NCBI RefSeq assembly: GCF_016924145.1
Contig: NZ_JAFFZO010000006.1
Span: 1-64,000 of the forward strand
From: Amphritea pacifica
GTDB taxonomy: Bacteria > Pseudomonadota > Gammaproteobacteria > Pseudomonadales > Balneatricaceae
Reading direction: 5' to 3'
DNA length: 64,000 bases
The position numbers and the translations under genes are program-made. Positions 1-8,609 of this stretch are shown here, one piece after another. The notes beneath the pieces were generated by a model. It did no database searches. It saw nothing but the letters and a program-made list of their open reading frames with translations, and was not told the origin of the DNA. Position 1 is the first letter of the stretch. Each line of letters starts with the position of its first letter.

Positions 1-51
1 CAGCTCAGCCTTTTCTTCTTCAGTAAGCACAATAGGGGTGGCAATTCGCAT
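1..51 (-). mobile_element. IS630-family transposase, N-terminal fragment (cut by window edge)
   Basis: Reading the minus strand from an ATG at 51 to the window edge gives 17 codons, MRIATPIVLTEEEKAEL. This resembles the opening of one subgroup of IS630-family DDE transposases. Only the N-terminus is visible, so it is unknown whether the element is complete. The terminal inverted repeat should lie a short way to the right (about 60-130), but without the other end it cannot be defined. No strong Shine-Dalgarno is seen before the ATG. Confidence 0.6.
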
Positions 52-200
52 GCGATAAGTCCGATTCTCTCAGGGTATTTGAGCTGAGGATACATTAAGA
101 ATCATCAAGAGTGAAACACTACACTAGCAGAACCTTCTTTATGGATATTGTGAAAACTGACTTCGTAAGGTAAGTCAGAAGAAAAGTCTCTCGTCCCTTA

Positions 201-234
201 AACATAAAACCGCCTCGCGGCGGTTTTTATGTTT
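201..234. terminator. Bidirectional rho-independent terminator after tatC
   Basis: Long hairpin with arms AACATAAAACCGCC and GGCGGTTTTTATGTT around a short TCGC loop. T-rich on both strands. It probably ends the hisI-hisE-tatABC transcript and also insulates it from the mobile element on the left. Confidence 0.75.
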
Positions 235-248
235 TGTCTTTGCTTTTT

Positions 249-332
249 CTAGCAGGAAACGCAGTTTCCGTTCTCGCCACTAGCAAGCGACGAAGTCGCG
301 TCTAACAGCTAATCAAGCGAAGCGTCTGGCTC
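249..332. repeat. Three degenerate ~30-bp units, at least two with hairpins
   Basis: CTAGCA occurs at 249 and 280, and a degenerate CTAATCA at 309, giving a period of about 30 bp. Each is followed by a dyad-like core: GGAAAC-gca-GTTTCC at 255-269, GCGAC-gaa-GTCGC at 287-299, and a weaker AGCGAAGCGTCTGGCT-like unit near 316-332. The arm sequence differs between units 1 and 2 but pairing is kept, which suggests selection on RNA or DNA structure. It lies between the tatC stop and the terminator, so it would be in the 3' untranslated region. Confidence 0.5.
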
Positions 333-338
333 CTAAGT

Positions 339-1109
339 CTACTCCGCCGCTTCATCCTCCGCTGGCGCTTTGCGCTTAACGATCACTGCTAAAACGATAC
401 CCAGCTCAAAAAGCAACCACATCGGTACCGCCAACAGGGTTTGCGAGATCACATCCGGGGGTGTCAGTAACATACCCAGCACAAAGCAGCCAACAATCAC
501 GTATGCCCGCTTTGCTCTCAGGCTTTCAACATCGGTTATGCCACTCCACACCAGCAGTAATGTAGCAATTGGAATTTCGAAAACGACGCCGAATGCAAAA
601 AAGATCTTCAATACAAAGTTCAGATAGCTGCTGATATCGGTCATCACCGCAACATTTTCAGGTCCGACACTGGTAAAAAAGCCGAAAATCAGTGGGAAGA
701 CAACAAAATACGCGAACGCGATACCGGAATAGAACAGCACAATACTGGATGCAAGGAGCGGTACCGCCAAACGTTTCTCATGCTGATACAAACCAGGCGA
801 GATAAAGCCCCAAACCTGATGCAGGATAAGCGGCATCGCCAGAAAAATTGCCAGCACCAGTGTCAGTTTGAAAGGGGCAAAAAAAGGCGATGTAACATCT
901 GTCGCGATCATACTGGTGCCTGCTGGCAACAGCGCAGTCAACGGGGCAGAAACGATTTCGTAGAGGTTATTGGCAAAGTAGAACAGACAGAGGAACAGAA
1001 TAAGAATTGCCAGCAATGCCCTCATCAGGCGACTGCGCAGTTCTACCAGATGGGAGACAATCGGTTGCTCCTGATCATCCTCTGAGTGGGTCTGGTTAGG
1101 GTCTATCAT
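339..1109 (-). CDS. tatC: Twin-arginine translocase subunit TatC
   Basis: Polytopic inner-membrane receptor of the Tat pathway, which binds twin-arginine signal peptides and exports folded proteins. The 256 residues contain about six hydrophobic segments. The N-terminus carries the family motif [10 protein letters not shown] (residues 19-28, conserved Glu23) used in signal-peptide recognition. The ATG at 1109 lies inside the end of tatB (14-bp overlap), which points to translational coupling. It is the last gene of hisI-hisE-tatA-tatB-tatC. Likely Tat clients in this window are the TRAP binding protein at 45.5 kb and the DUF1501 protein at 62.4 kb, both with RR signal peptides. Confidence 0.97.
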   Translation of the reverse strand: MIDPNQTHSEDDQEQPIVSHLVELRSRLMRALLAILILFLCLFYFANNLYEIVSAPLTALLPAGTSMIATDVTSPFFAPFKLTLVLAIFLAMPLILHQVWGFISPGLYQHEKRLAVPLLASSIVLFYSGIAFAYFVVFPLIFGFFTSVGPENVAVMTDISSYLNFVLKIFFAFGVVFEIPIATLLLVWSGITDVESLRAKRAYVIVGCFVLGMLLTPPDVISQTLLAVPMWLLFELGIVLAVIVKRKAPAEDEAAE

Positions 1110-1479
1110 CGGCCTTGGTATTTTCCTGTTCAGGCTTTACTTCAGATTGTTGGTTTTTTCCCGTCTGCTCCGATTTATCGTCTACAGCCGCACTGTGGGT
1201 AGTTTGTTGCACTTGTGTTGCGGCGGGTCCTTCAGAGGAGGGGCGACGCATTTCGTCAAGTTCACGGTCAAGCTCTTCCTGCTTCATGACAATCTGACGC
1301 TTCATCTCATCCAGACGAAGCTCTTCACTGATCTCAGACTGAATACTGCTCAGCGTTCTTTTGGCTTTACTCACCCAGAGGCCTACAGTACGCACAGCAA
1401 CCGGAAGCTTTTCTGGCCCAAGTACCACCAGTCCAACAACAGCGATTATCAGTAGCTCAGCAAAACCGATATCAAACAT
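1096..1479 (-). CDS. tatB: Sec-independent translocase component TatB
   Basis: 127 residues. A single N-terminal membrane helix (about residues 4-20) is followed by a GP hinge (VLGPEKLP) and an amphipathic helix, the usual TatB plan. The tail is hydrophilic and rich in Gln and Glu. TatB forms the TatBC receptor complex for RR signal peptides. It lies 17 bp after tatA and overlaps tatC. It is told apart from TatA by the longer acidic/glutamine-rich tail, the Pro after the hinge Gly, and gene order. Confidence 0.96.
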   Translation of the reverse strand: MFDIGFAELLIIAVVGLVVLGPEKLPVAVRTVGLWVSKAKRTLSSIQSEISEELRLDEMKRQIVMKQEELDRELDEMRRPSSEGPAATQVQQTTHSAAVDDKSEQTGKNQQSEVKPEQENTKADDRP

Positions 1480-1496
1480 CTGCGGCTACCTGTCGG

Positions 1497-1742
1497 TTAT
1501 TTATCAGCTTTTGGCTCTTCTTTAGCCTGCTTATTTGCTTCAGCTTTATCTGTTTCAGCAAAGTCAGCATCATTTTCCAGCTTTTTCTCTTCCTCTTTGG
1601 GATCTTCATTCATCGCTTTCTTAAAGCCCTTAACTGCACCGCCCAGATCGCCACCGAGATTACGCAGTTTCTTGGTGCCAAACAGCAGTACGACAATGAC
1701 CAAAAGAATAGCTAACTGCCACAGACTAATACCACCTAACAT
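1497..1742 (-). CDS. tatA: Sec-independent translocase pore subunit TatA
   Basis: 81 residues from the chosen start. One N-terminal helix ([16 protein letters not shown], about 7-22) is followed by the hinge [14 protein letters not shown] and an amphipathic helix, then a lysine/glutamate-rich tail. This is classical TatA, which oligomerises to form the translocation path. The frame is open to 1778, but MLGGISLWQ is the conserved family start, and the ATG at 1742 has GGAG nine bases upstream. It is first of the tat genes, about 110 bp after hisE. Confidence 0.95.
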   Translation of the reverse strand: MLGGISLWQLAILLVIVVLLFGTKKLRNLGGDLGGAVKGFKKAMNEDPKEEEKKLENDADFAETDKAEANKQAKEEPKADK

Positions 1743-1853
1743 ATTATTGTTCTCCGATTGACTACTTGGGCGGAGCATATCCGCTCGTTGATTGAATTAT
1801 GTTTGGTTGTTCCAGATTACTCGTTTTATCTCTGCTCTGGAACAGCATTAAAA

Positions 1854-2189
1854 CTACTTTTGCTCTGTCCTGGACGCCTTCTCTTCCAGACCTGACATAG
1901 CAAACCGGCTGGCGAGTTCATTCACAACGGCCTCAGGGCGTACTCCCAGATGAGACAGCGCCACCAGAGTATGAAACCACAGATCGGCAGTTTCATAGAC
2001 AAGATCCTGGGTATCACCGGTTAATTCGGCATCTTTAGCAGCAATAATGGTTTCTGTTGCTTCCTCGCCGATCTTTTCCAGGATCTTATTCAGCCCCTTC
2101 GCATGCAGGCTGGCAACATAGGACTTTTCAGCTGTCGCCTCTTTACGCTGTTCCAGGATGTCGCCCAACTGTGTCAATACATCACTCAT
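1854..2189 (-). CDS. hisE: Phosphoribosyl-ATP pyrophosphatase HisE
   Basis: Second step of histidine synthesis: hydrolysis of phosphoribosyl-ATP to phosphoribosyl-AMP. The 111 residues form an all-alpha MazG-like fold with the metal-binding series EEATE (42-46), and Glu66 and Asp69 in YETADLWFH. It is a separate gene, unlike the fused HisIE of enterobacteria. It starts 8 bp after the hisI stop, so the two are co-transcribed and together perform steps 2 and 3. Confidence 0.95.
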   Translation of the reverse strand: MSDVLTQLGDILEQRKEATAEKSYVASLHAKGLNKILEKIGEEATETIIAAKDAELTGDTQDLVYETADLWFHTLVALSHLGVRPEAVVNELASRFAMSGLEEKASRTEQK

Positions 2190-2197
2190 ATAAGGCC

Positions 2198-2587
2198 TTA
2201 CTTGTCGTAAATCGTATTGGGATCTTTCAAAACGGGTTCAACTGCGACCCACTCACCCTCTTTGAGGGTTTTAAAAAAACAGTGCTCACGGCCTGTATGG
2301 CAGGCGATACCGCCTAATTGTTCAACACTGAGCAGAATCACATCATCATCACAGTCAAGACGGATATCATGTAACTGCTGAACATGGCCAGACTCCTCGC
2401 CTTTGCGCCATAGTTTCTGACGTGAGCGGGACCAATAGATAGCCCGGTTTTCCTGCACCGTCAGCGCCAGCGCCTCTTGATTCATCCACGCGACCATCAG
2501 CACTTTGCCGGTGAGGTAGTCCTGGGCAATTGCCGGCACAAGGCCATCACTGTTCCATTTGATCTGTTGTAACCATTGTTCAGACAT
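2198..2587 (-). CDS. hisI: Phosphoribosyl-AMP cyclohydrolase HisI
   Basis: Third step of histidine synthesis, opening the adenine ring of PR-AMP. The 129 residues include the magnesium/zinc motifs DCDDD and [11 protein letters not shown] typical of HisI. The frame can be read from a TTG at 2602, but the ATG at 2587 ([11 protein letters not shown]) fits the family start and has GAAG upstream. First gene of the hisI-hisE-tatABC run, following ubiB by about 100 bp on the same strand. ubiB-hisI-hisE-tatABC is a recurring gammaproteobacterial order. Confidence 0.95.
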   Translation of the reverse strand: MSEQWLQQIKWNSDGLVPAIAQDYLTGKVLMVAWMNQEALALTVQENRAIYWSRSRQKLWRKGEESGHVQQLHDIRLDCDDDVILLSVEQLGGIACHTGREHCFFKTLKEGEWVAVEPVLKDPNTIYDK

Positions 2588-2691
2588 ATTGATAATCTTC
2601 AAAATCTAAGCAGGCAAGAATACCTGATACTCTGTAACACTACTATCCCCGTATCACGGGAGGCGCAAGAGTAATAGTTTATTGTTTCAGT

Positions 2692-4329
2692 TCAGTGACG
2701 CAGCAACAGCACCACGCCAGCCGTACCCAGCAGCCAGCTTATTGCCGGCAACTCCCGAGCGGCAAAAAGAGGATCATCCAGCGAAAAACCCGCCGCTGCT
2801 ACCAGGCAGATCAACCCGATCCAGCGCCATTTATAACCACGTTGCTGTTGCAACTCATGCCGGGCCACACTCAGGGCCAGCATATCCCGCCGCCGGGAAT
2901 CATCCAGACTCTTGAGCTGATTCAGCGCATCGTAAGCCATCTGTGGCAGGTGCGGCATCTTATCCAGCCAGTCAGGCGCTTGCTGTTTCATAGAACGGTA
3001 GACCGCTTTGGGGCCCATTCGTTCTTTCATCCAGCGCTCCAGAAACGGCTGCCCGGTTTCCCACAGATCCAGTTCCGGATATAACTGACGCCCCAGCCCT
3101 TCGATATTCAGCAGCGTTTTCTGCAATAGTACCAACTGTGGCTGGACCTCCATATTGAAACGCCGGGCGGTCTGGAACAATCCCATCAGCACCATACCAA
3201 ACGAGATATCTTTCAGCGGCTTTTCAAAGATCGGCTCGCAAACACTGCGGATAGCAGTTTCAAATGCCTGGACATTGGTATCCGGTGGAACCCAGCCAGA
3301 ATCGATATGCAGTTGTGCAACCTGACGGTAGTTGCGCTGGAAAAATGCCAGGAAGTTACGCGCCAGATAGCTTTGATCTTCCGGCGAAAGAGAGCCCACT
3401 ATGCCGAAATCAACGGCAATATATTGTGGCGCAGAGGGGTTTTCCCGGGAGACAAAGATATTCCCCGGGTGCATATCCGCATGAAAAAAACTGTCGCGAA
3501 AAACCTGGGTGAAGAAGATCTCCACCCCCTGCTCTGCCAGTTTCTTCATATCGGTATTCTGGGCTTTAAGCTGTTCAACGTCAGCCACCGGGATACCATG
3601 AATCCGCTCCATGACCAACACATTCTGGCGAGTCAGATCCCAATAGATCTCAGGCACATAGAGAATCGGAGAGTTCTCAAAATTACGCCGGATCTGGGAA
3701 CCGTTAGCCGCCTCTTTACGCAGATCCAGCTCATCAAAGATCGTATTCTCATAGTCGGCCACCACTTCAACGGGTTTCAGTCTGCGCCCTTCAACCCATA
3801 ACGCCTGCACCAGTTGAGCGATGGTATAGAGCACGGCCATATCTTTGCGGATCGTTTTTTCGATACCGGGCCGGATCACTTTCACCACCACCTCTTCACC
3901 GTTGTACAACAGCGCCTCATGCACCTGTGCAACCGAAGCAGACGCCATCGGCGTTGCATTAAATTCGGCAAAAAACTCTTCGACCGGGGCACCCAGCGCC
4001 CGCTCAATCAGCTGCTGCGAATAAGCACTCTCAAAAGGCGGCACCTGATCCTGTAGCTTTTTCAGTTCCAGAGCGAGATCATCAGATAACAGGTCGCGCC
4101 GGGTGGAAAGCATCTGACCAAACTTAATAAATACCGGCCCCAGCTCTTCCAGCGCTAAACGAAGCCGCTGACCCTGTGAACGCCCCCCCACCGGTATCAC
4201 GTAGCGCCATAGCATGAGCATTAATAGAACACGGGCATACCAACGCAGGTTGAGTTGTTCAAAAAGGGTATCAAGCCGGTATCGGGCAAAAACCCGTGTA
4301 ATCTTGAAAATTCGGAGTAAACGTCGCAC
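2692..4329 (-). CDS. ubiB: Ubiquinone biosynthesis accessory kinase-like protein UbiB
   Basis: Atypical (ABC1/ADCK-family) protein kinase-like ATPase needed for ubiquinone synthesis. Features of the 545 residues: KFGQ motif at 69-72 (the KxGQ that occludes the substrate site), a nucleotide-binding lysine in [10 protein letters not shown], catalytic-loop-like [10 protein letters not shown], metal-binding VDFG, and two C-terminal membrane helices that anchor it to the inner membrane. Length matches the family. The usual upstream partners ubiE and ubiJ are not next to it: a diguanylate cyclase gene lies 100 bp upstream. Confidence 0.95.
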   Translation of the reverse strand: MRRLLRIFKITRVFARYRLDTLFEQLNLRWYARVLLMLMLWRYVIPVGGRSQGQRLRLALEELGPVFIKFGQMLSTRRDLLSDDLALELKKLQDQVPPFESAYSQQLIERALGAPVEEFFAEFNATPMASASVAQVHEALLYNGEEVVVKVIRPGIEKTIRKDMAVLYTIAQLVQALWVEGRRLKPVEVVADYENTIFDELDLRKEAANGSQIRRNFENSPILYVPEIYWDLTRQNVLVMERIHGIPVADVEQLKAQNTDMKKLAEQGVEIFFTQVFRDSFFHADMHPGNIFVSRENPSAPQYIAVDFGIVGSLSPEDQSYLARNFLAFFQRNYRQVAQLHIDSGWVPPDTNVQAFETAIRSVCEPIFEKPLKDISFGMVLMGLFQTARRFNMEVQPQLVLLQKTLLNIEGLGRQLYPELDLWETGQPFLERWMKERMGPKAVYRSMKQQAPDWLDKMPHLPQMAYDALNQLKSLDDSRRRDMLALSVARHELQQQRGYKWRWIGLICLVAAAGFSLDDPLFAARELPAISWLLGTAGVVLLLRH

Positions 4330-4429
4330 CGCTGTTATGTTCCGTGGTCAGTTGTTCTGGAGTGAGGCAGGCATATTGCCCACTTCGGCACTCAAGGTAA
4401 AGGGCTGGATCACACCGAGGCCGAAAAGG

Positions 4430-5965
4430 TTAACCCAGCTCAATACGATTTCGCCCCAGGCGTTTTGCTGTATAGAGCGCTTTATCAGCCCGGCCAAACA
4501 ACTCCTCAACAGTATCATCCGCCTGCACTTCAGCGACCCCAAGCGACAGGGTGATTCTGACCGGCTCACCATGAAAGTTAAACGGGCTGCTCTCTACCGC
4601 ATGACGGATTTTATCAACGGCTGTGAGCGCCTGCTCCGCCGACGTCCCCGGCATGAGAAGCACAAACTCTTCGCCACCATAGCGGGAGACAAAGTCGGTA
4701 GAGCGGCATTGCCGGGTAAGAATACTGGCCACCAGACGTAACACCTTATCTCCCGCCTGATGACCATAGGAATCATTAATTCGCTTGAAGAGGTCAAGAT
4801 CCGCTACAGCGATGGAAAAACATTGACCATAACGTTTCCAGCGATCAAACTCTGCGGCGATCTGTTTATCATATCCGGCACGGTTGGGCAGAGAAGTTAA
4901 CGAGTCGGTCAACGCTTTATGGCGTTCAACTTCCATATGCACTTTCATCTGCTGCGTTTGCTCCTCCATCTGCTCAAGGCGCTCCTGGAGCTGCAGGTAA
5001 CGTTCATGCAACCGTCGTTCCCGGTTTTCCTCCTTCTGCTTAAAAAGATCCACCGATTTCACAATGTTCTGCAGCTGTGATGAGACATTACTTTTTAGCT
5101 GCTGAAGGTCATTTGAGTCCTGCATCGCCTGGTGAATCGCCTGCACATCGTGATGGATTCCGTTACTCAGCAACGCTGTCTCTTCATTCAGCTGCCCATC
5201 TTTCTGGCTTGCTTCAACATAGGCCTGCACTTCAGCCAGTTGCCCGGTGAGGTTTAACAGATAATCCTCAAAGTCTTCACTATTATAGGCGCTCAACCGG
5301 GACACCAGCCCAACGAGATCCTGGATAATACCGGGCAGACAACTCAGCGATATACCCCGTTCAATCCGGCTGATTAACTCCCGCGCCAGAGACATCTCAC
5401 CCTGCGGAATACGCAGACCCGACATCAGACTAAGCAGCTCGGAAGCGATTTTTTGTAACAGCTCCTCATCTTCATGCCCGAGTTCTGCAAGAATGCCCTG
5501 CGACCGCCCGCCGGTAAAATCGTCAGTCAGAAGCGGCGCCTGGAGGGCAACCAGATCATTAATCAGAGAGGCAACTTCGGCGGGTTGTCCCGAGAAGGGC
5601 GTCATCGCCTCCTCAATGACGCTTAAACGCTGATTGCTGAGATCAGTGGTCAGATTCAGGCGCAGCTGATAGACCCACTTCTGCAAGCCCTGCAATAATT
5701 CTTTGCGATGTTGCTGCTGTTCGAGATCCAACCCTCTAAGCTGCTTTTCAACCAGATTGATGGTATCGGGCTTACCCGCTTTATCTGCTTTGAGCTGATC
5801 ACACAGCATCGTTAACGATTGGTCAAGCCGCTCAGATTGTCCATCAAGGGCCACTGCCATCTGTAATATCAGATGCTGAAGAGGTCGGTCATTGAGTTGA
5901 GACTGCAGTTGATCCAGTTCCTCTGAAAGCACTTTATAACGTTCTTTCCAGTCGTCCTGATCCAT
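4430..5965 (-). CDS. Diguanylate cyclase with long helical N-terminus
   Basis: Predicted soluble enzyme making cyclic di-GMP. The first ~340 of 511 residues are helical and glutamine/leucine-rich with coiled-coil character and no recognised sensor domain. The C-terminal GGDEF domain carries RYGGEEF (signature near residue 430) and an RSTD inhibitory I-site five residues before it, so both activity and product inhibition are expected. No membrane segment. It is a monocistron between dsbA and ubiB. The input signal cannot be told; the N-terminal coil may mediate oligomerisation or partner binding. Confidence 0.88.
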   Translation of the reverse strand: MDQDDWKERYKVLSEELDQLQSQLNDRPLQHLILQMAVALDGQSERLDQSLTMLCDQLKADKAGKPDTINLVEKQLRGLDLEQQQHRKELLQGLQKWVYQLRLNLTTDLSNQRLSVIEEAMTPFSGQPAEVASLINDLVALQAPLLTDDFTGGRSQGILAELGHEDEELLQKIASELLSLMSGLRIPQGEMSLARELISRIERGISLSCLPGIIQDLVGLVSRLSAYNSEDFEDYLLNLTGQLAEVQAYVEASQKDGQLNEETALLSNGIHHDVQAIHQAMQDSNDLQQLKSNVSSQLQNIVKSVDLFKQKEENRERRLHERYLQLQERLEQMEEQTQQMKVHMEVERHKALTDSLTSLPNRAGYDKQIAAEFDRWKRYGQCFSIAVADLDLFKRINDSYGHQAGDKVLRLVASILTRQCRSTDFVSRYGGEEFVLLMPGTSAEQALTAVDKIRHAVESSPFNFHGEPVRITLSLGVAEVQADDTVEELFGRADKALYTAKRLGRNRIELG

Positions 5966-6074
5966 CTCTCATACCTGTGAAGAGCCAATCTATAATAATA
6001 GTGAGGCCCAATTTTATGTCACTTTATAACCGACAAGCCAGAGCCTCTGCGATGATCCATACTCAATATGCAAT

Positions 6075-6101
6075 AAAAAAGCCGCTAAATGCGGCTTTTT
6101 T
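6075..6101. terminator. Rho-independent terminator after dsbA
   Basis: Perfect hairpin AAAAAAGCCGC-taaat-GCGGCTTTTTT, T-rich on both strands, 14 bp beyond the dsbA stop. Confidence 0.85.
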
Positions 6102-6114
6102 GATCTATATAATG

Positions 6115-6738
6115 TTATTGCGCATTGCGCTCCTGCTCAATCAGGTACTCGGCCACTTTAAGCATACCGGCATGCCCTCCGGCCTTATCGGCGGTAATTC
6201 GATATTTTCCATTTACGATCAGGGTAGGCACACTTTGAATACCATAGCCCTTCAACTTTGAAGCGCCCTGATTCATTCGCATATTCACCGCGAAAGACTG
6301 AGTCATTTTGGTGAACTTATCCTTATCAACCCCCAGATCAGCATAGTAGTTCGCCAGATCTTCCATGCTATTAAACCGCCGCCGCTCTTTATGCAGCGCG
6401 TCAAAAGTTGCCTGATGGGTTTTATCAAGGTCATGCAGAATCTCAGAGGAGTAATACGCCCGGGCCAGCGGCTCCCAGGAGCGGGAAAAAATCACCGGAA
6501 CCCGTGCAAAATCAACATCGGCGGGCAGTTTCGTTACCCAGCTGTGAAGCAGCGGTTCAAAGTGGGCGCAATGAGGACAGAGATAGCCGAAAGCCTCTAC
6601 CACCTCCACTTTTGTTTTGTCGGCAGTCGGAACTGGCATGGCAATCACGTCATAGTTCACACCGGCTTTATATTCCTCAGCCTGTGCGATAACAGCAGTG
6701 AGGATCAGTAACAACCCAATGGCGAGTTTTCTAAACAT
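6115..6738 (-). CDS. dsbA: Periplasmic thiol:disulfide oxidoreductase DsbA
   Basis: Introduces disulfide bonds into exported proteins. The 207 residues begin with a signal peptide (cleavage expected after AQA, residues 18-20). The thioredoxin-fold active site is CPHC at 54-57, the classical DsbA dipeptide, and the cis-proline loop is SVPTL. The frame extends to a TTG at 6750, but the ATG at 6738 is directly preceded by GGAGAGAG. It lies just downstream of the cytochrome c4 gene on the same strand, a frequent gammaproteobacterial neighbourhood, but each gene has its own terminator. Confidence 0.95.
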   Translation of the reverse strand: MFRKLAIGLLLILTAVIAQAEEYKAGVNYDVIAMPVPTADKTKVEVVEAFGYLCPHCAHFEPLLHSWVTKLPADVDFARVPVIFSRSWEPLARAYYSSEILHDLDKTHQATFDALHKERRRFNSMEDLANYYADLGVDKDKFTKMTQSFAVNMRMNQGASKLKGYGIQSVPTLIVNGKYRITADKAGGHAGMLKVAEYLIEQERNAQ

Positions 6739-6824
6739 ATCTCTCTCCAACCTTTCAGAAAATCAAACTCTTATGACCGGCCAATATGCGTCAAGTTCAG
6801 CTCCGGCGCAAATCTTTTTGCCAA

Positions 6825-6850
6825 TAAAAAAGGCAGCTTACGCTGCCTTT
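6825..6850 (-). terminator. Terminator after cytochrome c4
   Basis: AAAGGCAGC-ttac-GCTGCCTTT stem followed on the minus strand by a T run (six T), 20 bp beyond the gene's stop. Confidence 0.8.
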
Positions 6851-6869
6851 CCTGACTCAGAGCTGAATC

Positions 6870-7472
6870 TTAATTCAGACCCTGGATATAACTGGCAACC
6901 GCCTGGATCTCCTGATCGCTCAATTTTGCAGCAACAGTACTCATCATCGCCTGAGGATCGTTAGCCCGCGCTCCGGAACGGAAGTTTTTCAGCTGAGTTT
7001 CAACGTACTGAGCATGCTGACCACTCAGAGCCGGATAACCGGCTGTTTCAATACCCTTGCCCTGTGCACCGTGACAGGCGGTACATGCAGCCACACCCTT
7101 AGATGCGATACCGGCACGGTAGATCTTCTCGCCTGCGGCAACCAGATCCGCTTTAGCTGCGCCAATCTGAACGGTCTTGGAAGAGAAGTACGCCGCGATG
7201 TCTGCCAGATCCTGATCATTCAGGTTGGTCAGCAGACCGGTCATTTCAACAACGGTACGGTTGCCCGCTTTAATATCCTGCAACTGTTTCAGCAGGTAGC
7301 TCTCATTCTGCCCTGCCAGTTTAGGGAAGTTTCCGACAGCACTGTTGCCATCAGCTCCGTGACAAGCACCGCAAATTGCGGTTTTACCCTGTCCTGCAGC
7401 AGCATCTCCCGCCGCATGTGCAACACTTATGATACTCACGCTTGCCAGTATGGCGATCAGTAGTTTATTCAT
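6870..7472 (-). CDS. Cytochrome c4, diheme, periplasmic
   Basis: 200 residues with a Sec signal peptide (cleavage after AHA near residue 20) and two class I cytochrome c domains in tandem. The heme sites are CGACH (34-38) and CTACH (near 131), each with a downstream Met-containing segment (e.g. VEMTGLL and QAMMSTV) able to supply the distal ligand. Cytochrome c4 shuttles electrons from the bc1 complex to terminal oxidases, including cbb3. Divergent from engB across a 205-bp gap. Confidence 0.92.
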   Translation of the reverse strand: MNKLLIAILASVSIISVAHAAGDAAAGQGKTAICGACHGADGNSAVGNFPKLAGQNESYLLKQLQDIKAGNRTVVEMTGLLTNLNDQDLADIAAYFSSKTVQIGAAKADLVAAGEKIYRAGIASKGVAACTACHGAQGKGIETAGYPALSGQHAQYVETQLKNFRSGARANDPQAMMSTVAAKLSDQEIQAVASYIQGLN

Positions 7473-7677
7473 CGACTAACCCAGACTCTTGCTATAGATT
7501 GCTAACGGTTTCTGCCACACTCTGAAGCTAATCAGACTGAAACAGGGCGACCTGACCAACACCCGGGCTGGTGTAATATTACAGCCACAGGTAGAATTCC
7601 GGCCGAATTATAACCTAATATCCATACAAACTGGAACGATAAATGTCTGTATTTACAGGCTGATAGGCAAAAAGTAT

Positions 7678-8304
7678 ATGTCTTTACCCCAAATTCAGTA
7701 CCATCTGACACGTTTTAACACCAGTGCAAGCAAGCTTAGCCAGTGTCCAGAAGACACCGGAGCAGAGGTCGCGTTTGCAGGTCGTTCCAATGCCGGCAAG
7801 TCCAGTGCAATCAACACACTGACCAACGCCAAGCTGGCCCGTACCAGTAAAACCCCGGGCCGGACTCAGTTGATCAACTTCTTCGATACCAACATTGAGG
7901 GCGTGCGCATCGTAGATCTGCCAGGCTATGGTTATGCCAAAGTGCCTATCGCCATGAAGGAGCACTGGCAGAAACATCTGGACGATTACCTGCAAAACCG
8001 GGAGTGCCTTCGCGGGGTTGTATTGATGGTAGATATTCGCCACCCGCTGAAAGAGTTCGATCTGATGATGATTCAATGGTGCAGTGAGGCCGCTATGCCA
8101 TTGCACATTCTGCTGACCAAATCGGATAAACTGAACCGTGGCGCAGCACAGAATGCGCTGCTGAAGATGAAACAGCAGTTGGATGTGAAAAATAACCCTT
8201 TGTTAACGGTGCAAACCTTTTCCGCGCTGAAAACCACGGGGGTTGAACAACTGCGCGAGCACCTCAATCGCTGGTTACTCGAGGAAGATAGCGCGGCTGA
8301 ATAG
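7678..8304 (+). CDS. engB: Ribosome-biogenesis GTPase EngB (YihA/YsxC)
   Basis: Essential TRAFAC-class GTPase acting in large-subunit assembly. The 208 residues hold G1 GRSNAGKS (35-42), G2 region KTPGRTQ, G3 DLPGYGYA and G4 LLTKSDK. The ATG at 7678 follows a short A-rich leader without a strong Shine-Dalgarno. Gene order engB-polA with a small-RNA gap between them is conserved from enterobacteria to Pseudomonas. Confidence 0.95.
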   Translation: MSLPQIQYHLTRFNTSASKLSQCPEDTGAEVAFAGRSNAGKSSAINTLTNAKLARTSKTPGRTQLINFFDTNIEGVRIVDLPGYGYAKVPIAMKEHWQKHLDDYLQNRECLRGVVLMVDIRHPLKEFDLMMIQWCSEAAMPLHILLTKSDKLNRGAAQNALLKMKQQLDVKNNPLLTVQTFSALKTTGVEQLREHLNRWLLEEDSAAE

Positions 8305-8366
8305 CCGCTCAGCGAGTCATTGGAGCCATCAACCATTGCCCTATAACAGCCCCAAGCCAGCGCCAT

Positions 8367-8396
8367 AAAAAAGCTCCCGGAATCATCAGGAGGGGA
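8367..8396 (-). terminator. Terminator of the candidate small RNA
   Basis: Minus-strand GTTCCC and GGGAGC arms (6 bp with one G-U pair) separated by CTCCTGATGATTCC, then TTTTTT. Confidence 0.55.
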
Positions 8397-8500
8397 ACCA
8401 TTTGATTTCGAGAGCACTAAGGCATATTTGTTTTCATATGCTTCATTGATGATGAGAGCCAACCCAGGCATGGGTTCTGTCCCTGAGTGATTAACACAGG
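8367..8500 (-). ncRNA. Candidate Spot 42/ErsA-like small RNA in the polA-engB gap
   Basis: The 305-bp gap between convergent engB and polA holds no credible gene but contains a complete-looking small-RNA unit on the minus strand. The -10 TATATT (8507-8512) lies 18 bp from TTTCAC (8531-8536). A ~134-nt transcript starting near 8500 would have a 5' hairpin CCCTG...CAGGG (8481-8501), a second hairpin AACCCATGCCTGGGTT (8461-8476), an A/U-rich single-stranded stretch, and a terminator GTTCCC...GGGAGC followed by TTTTTT. The CCCCUCCU in the terminator loop could pair with Shine-Dalgarno sites. Spot 42 in enterobacteria and ErsA in Pseudomonas occupy this position. Identity rests on location and structure, not on matched sequence. 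Confidence 0.6.
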
Positions 8501-8506
8501 GCAAAG

Positions 8507-8536
8507 AATATAACTCTCACACTATTAAGAGTGAAA
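8507..8536 (-). promoter_or_regulatory. Putative sigma-70 promoter of the polA-engB small RNA
   Basis: Minus-strand TATATT at 8507-8512 and TTTCAC at 8531-8536, spacer 18 bp. Predicted start near 8500. Confidence 0.45.
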
Positions 8537-8609
8537 CTCAGAAGAAAAGTTCACTGCTGCAAGACCGCACACCAGACACAACATTGTCAGCTTATAGTAT
8601 CAGTTAGTA

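Noticed and set aside
8073-8504. 143-codon minus-strand frame across the engB end and the polA-engB gap
   Set aside because: Overlaps engB antisense and the small-RNA structure; no ribosome site and no recognisable protein features.
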